Notes under the pieces: generated by a model
Seen by the model: the letters and a program-made list of their open reading frames with translations, nothing else
Database searches by the model: none
What the model was told of the DNA's origin: nothing
Program-made: the position numbers and the translations under genes
Shown here: positions 42,755 to 53,091 of the stretch, piece after piece
Position numbering within the stretch: the stretch's first letter is position 1
Layout: each line of letters opens with the position of its first letter
NCBI GenBank assembly: GCA_001051155.2
Contig: JYIP02000007.1
Span: forward strand, 3,598,342 to 3,662,341
Reading direction: 5' to 3'
DNA: 64,000 nt
Origin: Chrysoporthe austroafricana
Lineage: Eukaryota; Ascomycota; Sordariomycetes; Diaporthales; Cryphonectriaceae

Positions 42755-43793
42755 ATGGCTACACATACGCAGGACCAGCCTGTGCTGGAGGACGAGTCGA
42801 TCGTGGAAATGGTTCGGCAGACGAAACACCCCTTCGTTCCAAGTGCAGAAGAGCTGACTATTTCTAGGCCCCGGTTTCCCTCGACGGTCTGTCCCTCGAC
42901 GGGATTGTTACCTACCTCAAGAACGCCGAGCAGCAGCTGCCGCACAAATCGCACCCCGTCACGTTCCAGTGGCCTGCTGCAGACCTTGATCACCTACTGC
43001 ACCGTCTCGAAGACGTCATCGTCGGCAAATTCAGCTACGATTACCAGGCCCAAACCGTGCATCTCGACATGGAGGCGGAGACTGTCCTTCATTTCAAGAC
43101 CGAGGAGGGGCTGAGCGACCTGCTCGGACCTGCCATCCAGAATCTCGCCGTCACCATCGACGATCCCGAGGTCGGCCGCCGCATGAAGCTGGTGGACACC
43201 TGGGGTGCGGCCGATATCAAAGTTGTCGGCGCTTTTCTCAAACACAGCGATGTTGCGTTCTGCGAGTCTGTCCCGGGCGGTCTCCCGTCTCTTGTCTGTG
43301 AGGTTTCCTAGGCCGGAACCGCACGACATAGAGAGAAGAAGGCCACCGAGTACATTCTCAGGGGCCAGGGCAAGATCCGCGCCGTCCTCCTCCTGAACCT
43401 CGCCTATCCTCGTGCGGAGCGCGCCACCGTTAGCCTCCTGGTGGCCGACAGCAGCAGCCCGCAGGGCTGTTGGATCCTGCGCCGCGAGACCTTCTACCAG
43501 GATGGTCTCGACGATCAGCCGGTGGGCCACGTCGGCCTGTATGTCTCCGACTTTCTGCGCGGAGACGTCCCGCCCCCGGCCGCTTTCTACCGCCCATCGG
43601 CCGCCGAGATGGCCGCCGGCACCGCACGGTACGTTTCTACCTACTTCCCGCTCCCCGCCGGTCGTTTGATGGCTAACTAACTGCCCCTCCCCCCTACAGA
43701 CAACCCGATGTCGCGCTCACCTATGCGCAGCTCCGGGGCATCTTCCTGCGCGCTCGCGAGGCGTATCGGCGCATGGAGCCTGGCAGTATCTAG
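42755..43793 (+). pseudogene. PD-(D/E)XK-like paralogue B with a single in-frame TAG
   Basis: Start ATG 42755 (MATHTQDQPVLEDESIVEMV); an intron ending TTCTAG at about 42867 precedes PVSLDGLSLDGIVTYLKNAEQ. Then VTFQWPAADLDHLLHRLED, FSYDYQAQTVHLDMEAE, SDVAFCESVPGGLPSLVCEVS, TAG (about 43308-43310), and in the same frame AGTARHREKKATEYILRGQG, KIRAVLLLNLAYP and FYQDGLDDQPVGHVGLYVSD. Intron 43629-43699 (GTACGT...CTACAG) leads to QPDVALTYAQLRGIFLRARE and stop 43791-43793. TAG replaces the aromatic residue of E-V-[AS]-Y found in the 22118 homologue. Everything else is open, so it is one codon away from intact. Confidence 0.7.
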
Positions 43794-44011
43794 CCAATGG
43801 GATCGATGGAGCTTGACAGTAGCTAGCTAATAGGGTCGATGGATAGGGCTTATGGAAGGCAAGCACATGATACTAAGCCCCCGATCCCAACCAAGCATGG
43901 AGACGATGGAGGTGAACGGCTGGAGGAGAGGTTGTTCTACTGGCGCGAAGCAGTAATTCATATACTGAGCCTCAATCCTAAGCACCTTACACATGATATA
44001 GATGACCCCAC

Positions 44012-44078
44012 CTGTGCCTCAGTGACCTGTGCCTCAGTGACCTGTGCCTCAGTGACCTGTGCCTCAGTGACCTGTGCC
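44012..44078. repeat. 15-bp tandem repeat (TGTGCCTCAGTGACC)n, about 4.5 units
   Basis: Perfect or near-perfect 15-bp units; the plus frame would read repeated C-A-S-V-T. Confidence 0.9.
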
Positions 44079-44199
44079 ACCTCATCTTTTCCTTTAGTTT
44101 TTTTTCCTTCCCTGTAGTGCGTGTCTGTTCTTTTGAGAGGTTGGGGGCGAGAGGACAGCGCAGCGCAGGGCGCGGGCGGCAGGCAAGGCATACGGCATG

Positions 44200-45250
44200 G
44201 GTTTCGTACCAACCACTACCACCACACCACACCATACCACACCACACGATGCCACACACGCCGCACACCACACCGCAACGCGCCGTACTGCCCCCATTCC
44301 CGCCCGGGGGGTACGGATACTCGACGACAAGCCTGGGGATAGATCACGGGGCGCAAGGGAAGCCTGGGAACGACGAGAGGGAAGGGAACAGACGTGAACG
44401 ACGCGTGCGGGCCGCGCCACCGCAATACCACGATACCACGCCACGACGCGCCGCAACCACGACACGCCGCACTGCCGCTACTAACGCCCGTAAGGTACGG
44501 ATACTCGACGACAAGCCTGGGGATAGATCGCGGGGCCCGGGGGAGGGGGAGGGCGAAGGGCGCGGGCGCGGGCGCGGGGCAACAAGCAGAGGCCCATGGC
44601 CGGATTTCGTACCAAATACCACGACTACCACGACGCGCTGCACTGCTACCACGAACGCCCGGCGGGGCGCAGACACTTGACGGCAGCCAGGGGATATGTC
44701 GCGGGGCGCAGGGCGCGGGCGAGGGCGCGAGCGCGGGCGGACAGGCAGAGGCACAGGGTGGACTTCGCCCCAAGCACCCACCGCCACCACCACCACCATA
44801 AAACACCACACCATAATGCGCCGCACTGCCACCACGAACGCCCGCGGGGTACGGACATTTGACAAGAAGCCTGGGGAAATAGTAAGGGGGGTAAGGGAAG
44901 CCTGGGAATGACAAGAGGGGCAGTTGAAACCACAGACTGCCTAGGGCTTGGGGCAAACCCTGGACGATAACCACGACAGCAAAGACAACAGGATCTATTT
45001 CCCCCGACCAACCTCGAAAATGCGCGTCACGGGGCGCAAGGGAGGCCTAGGGGCGATAAAAGGAGCAGTTCAAAACAAACCGAAAACGACAAAAAGGGCA
45101 ATTCAAACCAAACCAGAGACGAACGACAAAAGAACATACTACGGACACGCGCGCAGGCAACGCGAGGTCGGCAACGATAAAAGGGAAGCTCGGGGACGAT
45201 AAGGGGACGTAAAAGGGCTGTCAATAATAACCCGGGGCGATCAGGGGACG
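44200..45250. repeat. tandem modules with GGTACGGATACTCGACG core
   Basis: The core plus ACAAGCCTGGGGATAG occurs at about 44310 and 44495, with diverged copies near 44665 and 44850. Each is preceded by a (CCACACCAC/ACCACGAC) purine-free stretch; spacing is about 180 bp. A related copy is at 56418. The trailing GGGGCGATAAAAGGAGC...AAACAAACC part resembles 56640-56760. Confidence 0.75.
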
Positions 45251-45397
45251 GGAAAAACGAGCTTCAAGATACGGACTGCTTGTCCATACGCGCAAGAGGG
45301 GGGGGGGGCTGTGCAGGGAGGAAGGACGATAACGACCAAAATAAACGATAACGAGCATGACAAAGTGTGCAAGGAAGAGGGAGGGCAAAGTCAGACG

Positions 45398-45545
45398 AGG
45401 CGTGGTGCGTGCCGCGCAGGCCACCACGTCCACGCAAAGACACGACAGGGGAGAGAGGCTAAAAAAACGACTCTTCCGCCGACCCCAACCTCCGCCGCGC
45501 GCAGAGGCCAAGACCGGGGACGGCGGCGACATGGCGGGAGGACGG
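45398..45545. repeat. direct repeat, copy 1 (partner 46730-46875)
   Basis: GAGGCGTGGTGCGTGCCGCG followed by CCACGTCCACGCAAAGAC and CGACTCTTCCGCCGACC, ending GGCGGCGACATGGCGGGA, is shared with 46730-46875 at about 85-90 percent. Confidence 0.8.
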
Positions 45546-46729
45546 CGACGACGTGGCGGGTTGGGGGGAGGCAGGAAGCGGTTGTCGAGAGAGGCAGCAT
45601 CCGGGGGGGGGGAGCGGGGACCTGGACGACGACCACGACGGGGGAGTACAGGGCAGGGAGGGAAGATAAGGCAAAGACGACTCTTCCGCCGGCCAACTTC
45701 GAGATGTATAAACACAAGAGGAGCTGTGCGATCTGTAAGGGCTCTCGGAGCCGTGCGAAGAAGAGGTCTGGGAGATCTGAAAGCTTGTGGCAGCTGTGCG
45801 AACTGCGCGAACTGTGCAAGCTCTGGGAGCTGTAGGAGCTGCAGGGAAAAGAGATCTGGGAGGAGGAATGGGACCTGCTCTGGGAGCTGCGCAAGCTGTG
45901 GGAGCTGTGCAAGCTCTCGGAGCTGTGGAGGGCGAGCTGTGTAGGCTGTACGAGCTGTACAGGCTGTACAGGCTTTTAGAGCCGCGGGAGCTGTGAATGC
46001 AGTACGAAAAGGAGGTCTGGTAGGAGCTGTGGGAGCTGTGGGAGCTGTAGGAGCTCTCGGGGCTGTGAAGTGCGAGCTATGGGAGAGCAGCTCTGGCAGC
46101 TGTGCTAGCAGTGCGAGCTCTCGGAGCTGTAGGAAGAGGAAGTCTGGGAGGAAGAGCAAGAATATTGGGAGCCGTGGCAGCAGGACCGCGAGAGGACACA
46201 AGGTGATCACGCCTGCTCTGGCTAGCCAGACAGCAAGCCAGGCAGCCAGCCACAGGAAAGGAGGGAGCGCTTGCAGGGTGGGATGCTCTGCACGCAGCCG
46301 GCCACGAGGACGAGGACGTATGATGGCGTCCAAGCAGCTGGCGCCAGCAGAGAGGAGGAAGGAACAGGCACGAGGTGCGATGCCGTCCACGCAGCTGGTA
46401 TCGACAAAGGAGGAGGAAGTATGCTGGGTAATGATGCCTGCTCTGGCCTTGCCGGCCGGCACACAGGCAGACAGCCAGCCAGCAGCGCCTGCGGGGTGTG
46501 TAATGCTCTGCACGCAGCTGGCCACAAGGGAGGAGGAGGCTAGAGTCAGCAGAGGACATATGCTGGGAAGACACCAGCCCAGGAAGGACAACACCCTCCA
46601 GCCAGCTGGCGTCAGCAGAGGAAGAGGGAACATGCACGAGGCATAATGCTGTCTGTCCAGGCAGCTGGTATCGACAGAAGAGGAGGAAAGGATGCCTTGC
46701 CAGCCCAGGAGGTGTGATGTCGACAAAGG

Positions 46730-46875
46730 CGGACGAGGCGTGGTGCGTGCCGCGCAGGCTACCACGTCCACGCAAAGACGACAGGGAAAGGCTGAAGACG
46801 ACTCTTCCGCCGACCAACCTCCGCGGCGCGCAGGAACCAAAACCGGGCGACAGGAGGACGGCGGCGACATGGCGG
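46730..46875. repeat. direct repeat, copy 2 (partner 45398-45545)
   Basis: Second copy with small indels; the two bracket the period-9 minisatellite between them. Confidence 0.8.
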
Positions 46876-46959
46876 GAGTCGTTGTCGTCGTTGGGAGGGG
46901 AGCGGCGCGTCTCTTCTCGCCGGTACGCCTCGACATGTGTGTATCGCCCGATGATGCTC

Positions 46960-47175
46960 CTGGCGGTACGAGCAACAGACCGTCGCTCTGCCAGCTCCCG
47001 TTGACGTACTCCTGGTACTCGCTGTCGGCTACGTCGGCCGGCGTATCGAATAATACAACCAATGGGAGATTCTGCGGATGGCTGCCGTATCGGACATAAT
47101 CTTCAGCCTCTTGCGCGCTGACAGACAGGTTGAGCGACTCATGAACGACCTTTGTAAAGGTCCACTGCGCCTAGC
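46960..47175 (-). pseudogene. orphan coding fragment embedded in repeats
   Basis: One minus frame reads FTKVVHESLNLSVSAQEAED, then YVRYGSHPQNLPLVVLFDTP, then ADVADSEYQEYVNGSWQSDG. The composition is ordinary for a protein, unlike the surrounding Ser/Pro/Cys-rich frames. Family not recognised. It has no start and runs into repeats downstream. Confidence 0.4.
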
Positions 47176-48287
47176 GGGACTTCTCCAGCCGAGTCGCCTT
47201 AACCTTCTCTTCCTCTTCCGCCGGCACGCCTCGAGATGTATATCTCCTCTTGCGCCTGCCAACCTCCGCTGCGTGCGGGGACCAAAAGCCGGGGGGGGGG
47301 CGTAAGCTTGACGGGGGGGGAGGACGGCGACGACAAGGAAGAGGCGTTGTCAGGAAAGGCGCTGGGAGGCATAATTAGCAGACGAGAAGCCGGAAGAGCC
47401 AGGACGAGAGGATCTTACTGGAAGCGTCGAGACAAAAGCGGCCAATACAAGACGAGCTGGGAGAAACCAATACAAGAGGAGCTGGCAGGTCGAGCTGTCA
47501 GGAGGAGGAGCCGGGAGGAACCAACACAAGAGGAGCTGTGGGAGCTCTCGAAGCTATTGGAGCTGTGCAAGCTGTGCGAGCTGTGCAAGCTGTGGAAGCT
47601 GCGCGGGCTGTGGAAGCTGTAAGAGCTGCGCAAGCTGTAAGGGCTGTGAAAGATGAGCAGCTCTGGCAGCCAGCTGTGCGAGCTATGCGAGCTGTGGAGG
47701 CTGTGAGAGCTCCGGGAGCTGTCGAGACAAGAGCTGCCAACACAAGAGGAGCTGGGCGAGCTGGGCGAGCTGGGCGAGCTTTCGAAGCTGTACGAGCTGT
47801 ACAAGCTGCGCGGGCTGTAAAGGCTGTGCGAGCTGTGCGAGCTGTGCGAAAAGGAGGTCTGGTGGGAGCTGCGGCAGCTGTGCAAGCTCTCAGAGCTATG
47901 GAGTGCGAGAGGACACAAGGTGTTCATGCCTGCTCTGGCCTTGCCGGCCGGCATGCAGGCAGCCAGCCAGCCACAGGAGAGGAGCGAGCGCCCGCGGGGT
48001 CGGGTGTGATGCTCTGCACGCAGCTGGCCATGAGGGAGGAAGAGGAGGAGAAGGAGGGGATGCCTTGCCAGCTCAGGAGGTGTGACGCTGTCCAGGCAGC
48101 AGATGTCGACAAAGGGAGGCAAGCGGGGGAGACCAGCTCGCGAGGTGATCGTGCCCTGCAAGCAGCTCGCCCACAAAGGAAGAAGAGGGTATGCTCACGA
48201 GGTGCAGCTGGCATCAGCAGGCAGCTGGCTGTGACAAAGAAAGGGAGAGCTTCGACAGCACAGCTTCGACAGACAGCGCAGGAGGAC

Positions 48288-48318
<31 letters not shown>

Positions 48319-48470
48319 CCACTGTAGGCACGGGCTGGTTTGCACAAGGGAAGAGGGAAGAGCTGCATGCTCTGGCTTGCCGGCCGGCATACAGGCAGAC
48401 AGGCAGCCAGCCAGCACCAGTGCGCGTGTGTCCACACCAGTGCGCGTAATCACGTGGCTCGGCTATAGCC

Positions 48471-49510
48471 GGACATAAGCCTGCTCGGCTGTTGTGATCG
48501 TGCGGGGACAGGACAGCGGGGCATAAGCTGTATGATAGACAGCAGTGTGTGCGCGGGCCTGGGCCTTGTGTGCTGGCAGCCTTGGCCCCCTCGTGGCTTT
48601 GTCCCCGCCCGCAGCCTGGTCTCCGAGAGCTGTGGAATGCGAATGCGAGCTCCGGAAGCTGTGGAATGCGAGCTTCGAGAGCTGCGAGAGCTGTGGGAGT
48701 AGTGCCGGGACGAGAGTGTCAAGAAGGCTATAGGAGCCGTAGCAGGAGAATGCTCGAGACAAGACAGCAGAGAGGAGAGAGAGGTTGCGAGGAAGAGCAG
48801 TGGGCGGAAGAGCAAGTAGGGAAGAAGAGGAGTTGTGCAAGATGAGCACGGGCTGTATGTGTGAGAGCTGTGGCCGGAAGACGCGTGGGCAGATGGCAGG
48901 TAGGAAGATGGCAACTCTAGAAGAATAATAGACAATAACAATATAACGTGGCAGGTAGAGAGGGAGCCAGGACGAGAGAAGCTGCGAGAGCTGGAAGAGG
49001 AGGAAAAGAAAACATAATACAAGATAATGATATATACTCTAGCCAACCGGCAGACAAACAGGCAGCCAGCTATAAGAAAGGAGGAAGCGCCCACAAGGTA
49101 TGATACTCTACTTACAACTAGCCACGAAGGAAGAGGGAATAGTGATAGGGCAATGATATCTATACAACTAATATCGATAAAGGAGGAAGCATACTAGGCA
49201 TATACCAGCCGACAAGATATAATGGTACCTACTCTAGCTTAGCGACCGATATACGAGCAAACAGCCAGCCAGCAGCACCCGCGGGGTGTATAATGCTCTG
49301 TACGCAGCTGGCCATGAGGGAGGAGGAAGAGGAAGAAGAGGAATGGCCTCGACAAAGGAAGAACTGACAGCTCAGGAAGGGGGGTAACGCTATTGCAGGG
49401 TCGGACTGGTTTGCACAAGGGAAGAAGGAAGAGCTGCATGCTACGTACGGACCTAGTCTGGCTCTGCACAGACGAAGAGTACGTATGTCAGCACTTGCTA
49501 TACGGACCTG
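48471..49510. repeat. mosaic repeat, partly decayed
   Basis: CCTTGTGTGCTGGCAGCCTTG and CTTTGTCCCCGCCCG modules (48562-48615), period-9-like GAGCTCCGGAAGCTGTGG (48645-48700), and a more AT-rich diverged copy of the CAGCCAGCCAGC module (49040-49290). No genes. Confidence 0.65.
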
Positions 49511-50160
49511 TACGGTCCGAAGCTACCCAGAAAGGCACTGCACGGCCTGTTTGAAGCTATCCCCAAAGGTCTTACGAGCATAATACCTCCTTGCGCGATA
49601 CTGCAGCCTTCGGACGCCCTCGTCGGGTTGTTTGATGCTGCCCGAAACCCGGGCTTGTACAGAGCAGATAGCAGCCCCCAGACAGACAGATTTGCCTCGG
49701 ATTACGCAAATACGGGTCAAAATCGTTCGGATAAGGTCAGGGCTATATCATACGACTTGCTAGATGCTATCCCCAGGACTTTCGAGGGCATATTACCCCT
49801 TTGCGACGCGCTATGGCCTTCGGACGCCCTCGTCGGGCTAGTTCTGTCTGCACGACAGACGCGCGAGATGCAGACAACCTGCCGCGCTTTACTACCGTTA
49901 AGCTGGACTTGTATACGAGAGGGCCCCCTCGAGCGCAAAAAGGCACGGCCCTCCTGCCCTCTCTGCCCTCGCTCGCGCCCTTTTGCCCGCAAAACCTACG
50001 GCTCGCGCTTGCCCCCAGCACTTCCCAGCCCTCTTGTTTTCGCCAGACAGACTGACAGAGACCAGACCAAAACAGACCAAACTGCCGCGCACTACTACCC
50101 CTGACCTGGACTTATATAGACGCACGGGGAAATATACTATACTGCTTATCTCATGCAATA
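49511..50160 (+). repeat. repeat family 2, best-preserved copy
   Basis: Contains three cores (CTGTTTGAAGCTATCCCCAA, about 49547; TTGTTTGATGCTGCCCGAA, about 49628; CTTGCTAGATGCTATCCCC, about 49758), the CAGACAGACAGATTTGCC module (about 49680) and the CCCTTTTGCCCGC module (about 49977). 55900-56200 is an inverted relative of 49540-49740. Confidence 0.75.
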
Positions 50161-50171
50161 TATGGACCTAC

Positions 50172-51323
50172 CTAAGCATCCTCTGGCCGCCGGAATGACC
50201 TGAGCCATGTGCCGTTCTCGAAATGATCTAGCATCGTATCCTCGACGCTGCGCATCTCGTCCTTTACGTAGTCCTCCATCTCAATCTTGATGCCAGCCAC
50301 CCGGTCGTCGACTACGTCTTCCAGATCGTCCCTACTTACTGCTTCCGCGAGACCTTCCTCGACCCGCGCCGTGATTTCGTCCTGGAACCTGTCCATCCGC
50401 TCGTCTACATGCCCGCTAATCCAGGCCTCTGCCCTGCCCAGTTCCGCCAATACCTCGCCGCGGAGCTCAGCGTATTGCCGTGCCATCGTTTCGTCGCAAA
50501 TGCTCTGGATCAAGGCACGCATCTGGCGCAGCTGGACACTTTTCGCCTCCTCCACCACTACAGCAGGACGCCCATCCAGGCCCGCGACACCCGCGTCCGC
50601 ATCGGGATCTGGGCTTGCGCTCGCGCTTGTACGCCGCCGCTTCTTCGCGTCGGATCGCGAAGACCCAGCCGTAACCTGATCGTAGGATGGGAGATGTGCA
50701 GCAGGCGCCTCGTCGTCATCCTGGGTTGTTATCGTGCTGATATCTTCAATGACCCTACCAGGTTATCCGGAAAATAGCCTGGCGAGATCGGCGCGAGGGC
50801 TCGTCTTTAACAAGCCGGGCGTAGATGCCGCGGAACAGAGGGCCCGTATCTGCGAGGCGGACAGCGCGTCATGAGAAATGTAAAGGACCAGGGTAGTCTG
50901 ACAGGCGAGGAACCGCAAAGGACTCAGGGCTTGCCCGTTAACGTCGCAGCTCGGCAGCGGTCATGTAGGAGGAACGATGACGGATCAAGGCCGGCTCAAG
51001 GTAAAGCGCAGACAGATAGTACCTCGGGCAGGACTTCCGCAAAGCCGGGCAACCTCCGTATCAGTATTTTCGGTCTCGTCTTGGACAAGGCGGACGATTC
51101 GTTCGGGCTCGATAAATATGAAAACAAATGAGCTGGCTTTATCGCCAATCGGCAGCCGCAATCTGAAAAAGGCGGACTTTGACGCGAGGTTCAAGAACAA
51201 GTTGGGAGTGCAAGGGATTGGAGTCGATACGGGCGGTTGGCCTTCAGTCCTGGTCTCGGGGCCTTCAATAACGACTGGTCTGGCATAGAAGGCAATGGCG
51301 ACTGAAGTCGGATTGTCCGGCAT
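50172..51323 (-). pseudogene. coiled-coil protein, relative of 59388, with three in-frame stops
   Basis: The N-terminal part (51323-50985) reads MPDNPTSVAIAFYARPVVIE...CLRFTLSRP, then in the same frame stop, SVIVPPT, stop, PLPSCDVNGQ, TTLVLYISHDALSASQIRAL, LFSG, stop, PGRVIEDISTITTQDDD. After a basic K-K-R-R-R-T comes a long coiled coil (VQLRQMRALIQSICDETMAR...LRSF). The order F-x-L-x-x-P / VVP / L-x-L-Y-I matches the 59388 ORF (FRLELSSPPALVVP...TLYIP). TGA, TGA and TAA each look like single substitutions. The intact family is a widespread uncharacterised fungal protein. Confidence 0.7.
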
Positions 51324-52005
51324 GGCTTTCGAGCTGGCCTGCCTTTATAGCTCTATCTATTTGATCGTAATAGCTTCCCAGCTAGCAGTCGGCAGGCAGG
51401 GGATAGAAATAGGTTCACACTGGGGAAAAAAAGATCCCCTGCGTGAATATGAACACACAGGTATCCCACCCTCCCGGGCTTCAGAGCAGCCTTGGCTCTT
51501 CTGTCATAGATGCAGCAGGACTAGCCTACGGGGGGATTTCTCTACCGTAGAAGCAATAACAACCAGTGCCACGAGAGGCGCGAGCTTCCGCCAGGCGGAA
51601 TGGCTCCTATCCAGCTCGCGGACTTTCATTCAAGAATCACTCAAGCCCCCATACCCAGGCCCTTTTCGGATCTGTAGCTTGGTAGTGGGTGCGGCTAACC
51701 GGCAAACCTTCAAGAACTTACTGCGAAAAGTGCGATGCAGTAATTTGGCGTTAGGCTTACGGGCGGGCGAAGGGTATAAGGGGAAAAGACGAGAGGTAGA
51801 GTATGAGGGTTGACCTTCAAGGGCTTCCTGCAAGAAATGCAATGCAGCAATTTGGCGTTGGGCGTACGGGCGGCGAAAGGTGTGGGGAGAGACGAGGGTT
51901 GGGGCGGCGTAATGGGCAGAAGCAGCGAGGCGTAAAGCGGATAGGAAGAGAGCACAAAAGGACAGGCTATCTTTTATCTAAGGGCTTGGGCGAAATAGTT
52001 CCTGA
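51324..52005. other. no clear gene; short inner duplication
   Basis: GCAGTAATTTGGCGTTAGGC (about 51738) and GCAGCAATTTGGCGTTGGGC (about 51844) with similar flanks form a diverged tandem pair about 105 bp apart. Otherwise there are only short ORFs. Confidence 0.45.
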
Positions 52006-52011
52006 GAACCC

Positions 52012-52172
52012 TAACCCTTGCTTATCCACGCATGCCCGCGGAGATGTTGGGTTCGGCATGACGTATTAGGTGGGGAGACGAGAGAATATGTCACGAGCAT
52101 TTCCGCGGGATAATACGACGTCGGATGATCGTCTCGGGGATATATATAAATTCCGTAAGCAAGGGTTAGGGC
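52012..52172. mobile_element. MITE-like element, TIR CCCTAACCCTTGCTTA (copy 1)
   Basis: Begins CCCTAACCCTTGCTTA and ends with its inverse (GTAAGCAAGGGTTAGGG), 161 bp in all, non-coding. The interior shares CGTCGGATGATCGTCTCGG with copy 2 (58268-58413) in inverted orientation. The TIR contains the telomere-like TTAGGG/CCCTAA unit. No clear target-site duplication. Confidence 0.6.
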
Positions 52173-52308
52173 TGATCAGAGCCCTCTCTTTTTGCCGGAC
52201 AGACTACCTTGTAGCGCATTACTGCCCGGAACTAACCAAACGTATTGGGAGATGCATTGCGCCGCTTGTTTAATGTAATCCGAAAGGAGATTGATTTGCT
52301 CGTTCAAG
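52150..52308 (+). repeat. left inverted arm bounding the FunK1 unit
   Basis: From the ATTCCGTAAGCAAGGG motif to GCTCGTTCAAG it matches the reverse complement of 58158-58302 at about 90 percent or better, apart from an 8-nt insertion and one length difference (right arm about 26 nt shorter). The core TGTTTAATGTAATCCGAAAGG is a family-2 module. Confidence 0.85.
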
Positions 52309-52382
52309 ACCGTAGCGAACGCAAACAAGAGGGGAGGTGAAGAAGAAGCCGAAAGGGTCGAGGGAGGCGGGTGAGATAAAGC
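52309..52382 (+). repeat. 74-nt mirror repeat, left half
   Basis: Begins ACCGTAGCGAACGC and ends GTGAGATAAAGC. Read backwards (not complemented), 58157 down to 58084 gives exactly the same 74 bases. It abuts the inverted arm (ending 52308) with no gap. Confidence 0.95.
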
Positions 52383-52683
52383 GCTTTCTGCCTGTATGCC
52401 GGCCGGCAAAGCCAGAGCAGGTGCATGTCTTCCTTCTCGGAAAAGAGATGTTCCTTCCGGCTGACTCAGCTGCGTGGCTGAGCTGGCAACGCGACCTCGA
52501 CCAGTCGCGTCCAGCTCAGGGGTCCTATCTTCCTTCTACGGCGTCTCGATCGCAGCCGCAGACCGTCAAAAACCATTCGAATGGGAAAGGCCTTGATTTC
52601 TTTCGCTCGTCTTTCAGTCACTTGCGAATACAAGAGCGTCTCGTGCTCGCCGGACGTGGTCCATAACCTCGAGCGCCAGCCAC

Positions 52684-52800
52684 CTTAGTGCGCGGACCGC
52701 CTTGTGGCCCGTGCGCAGCCAGGCGGACACCCTTGCCTCGACCTGTTTTCGCCAGCCAAGCTGGTCAGATCTTCGCCCTGACACAACCTTCCAGCCAGCA
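52684..52800 (+). promoter_or_regulatory. shared upstream module ahead of FunK1
   Basis: GTGCGCGGACCGCCTTGTGG and AGCCAAGCTGGTCAGATCTTCGCCCTGACACA are shared with the regions upstream of the HET fragment (36180-36300) and inside the A/B divergent promoter (42613-42690). Either a promoter-proximal repeat or a common 5' flank carried along by duplication. Confidence 0.5.
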
Positions 52801-53091
52801 GCTTCCAGCCGCCATCTTCCTCCCTACGCGCCCATTCATCTAATCACATCATGATACAGATCTCCGCAAGCTCGTCTTCATCCTTCTGAGAGCGGTCCAA
52901 TACATCCCCGCTGCCGGCGTGCTACCTGCCAGAACGCGTCGTCTCGAGGCGATCTCACTGCCGACGCTCTCGACCCCGTCCTCGACCGCATTTGAAGATA
53001 CGCTTACCGTGCTGTTACCGAAGCAACCCCCCCTTCCTATACCGCCAGCCCCTTCCCCCCAACAGATTCCGTGGCTCTGCGCATATTTACA

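Larger units (their letters stand above)
45700..48470. repeat. GAGCTGTGN minisatellite and mosaic repeat block 4
   Basis: Long runs of 9-bp units (GAGCTGTGC, GAGCTGTGG, AAGCTGTGC) occupy about 45785-46130 and 47525-47895. They are interleaved with the CTGCTCTGGCCTTGCCGGCC...CAGCCAGCC module (46440-46520, 47930-48020), a (GAT)n microsatellite (about 48286-48318) and the 20-bp core at 48461-48480. Long minus ORFs here (up to 613 aa, Ser/His/Leu-rich) are artefacts of the repeat. Confidence 0.85.

Noticed and set aside
12390..43793. Secondary-metabolite gene cluster around the FAD oxidase
   Set aside because: No polyketide synthase, peptide synthetase, terpene cyclase, P450 or transporter is recognisable; the oxidase itself is broken.
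44012..44078. CRISPR-like array
   Set aside because: Units are contiguous 15-mers without spacers, in a eukaryotic context.
45221..47062. 613-aa minus-strand ORF
   Set aside because: Composition follows the 9-bp minisatellite (repeated S-H-S, R-T-A). Only its first part (about 46960-47062) looks protein-like, and that is reported separately.
47415..48449. Ser/His-rich and Ala/Val-rich ORFs on both strands
   Set aside because: Frames kept open by a repeat unit whose length is a multiple of three; no homology expected.
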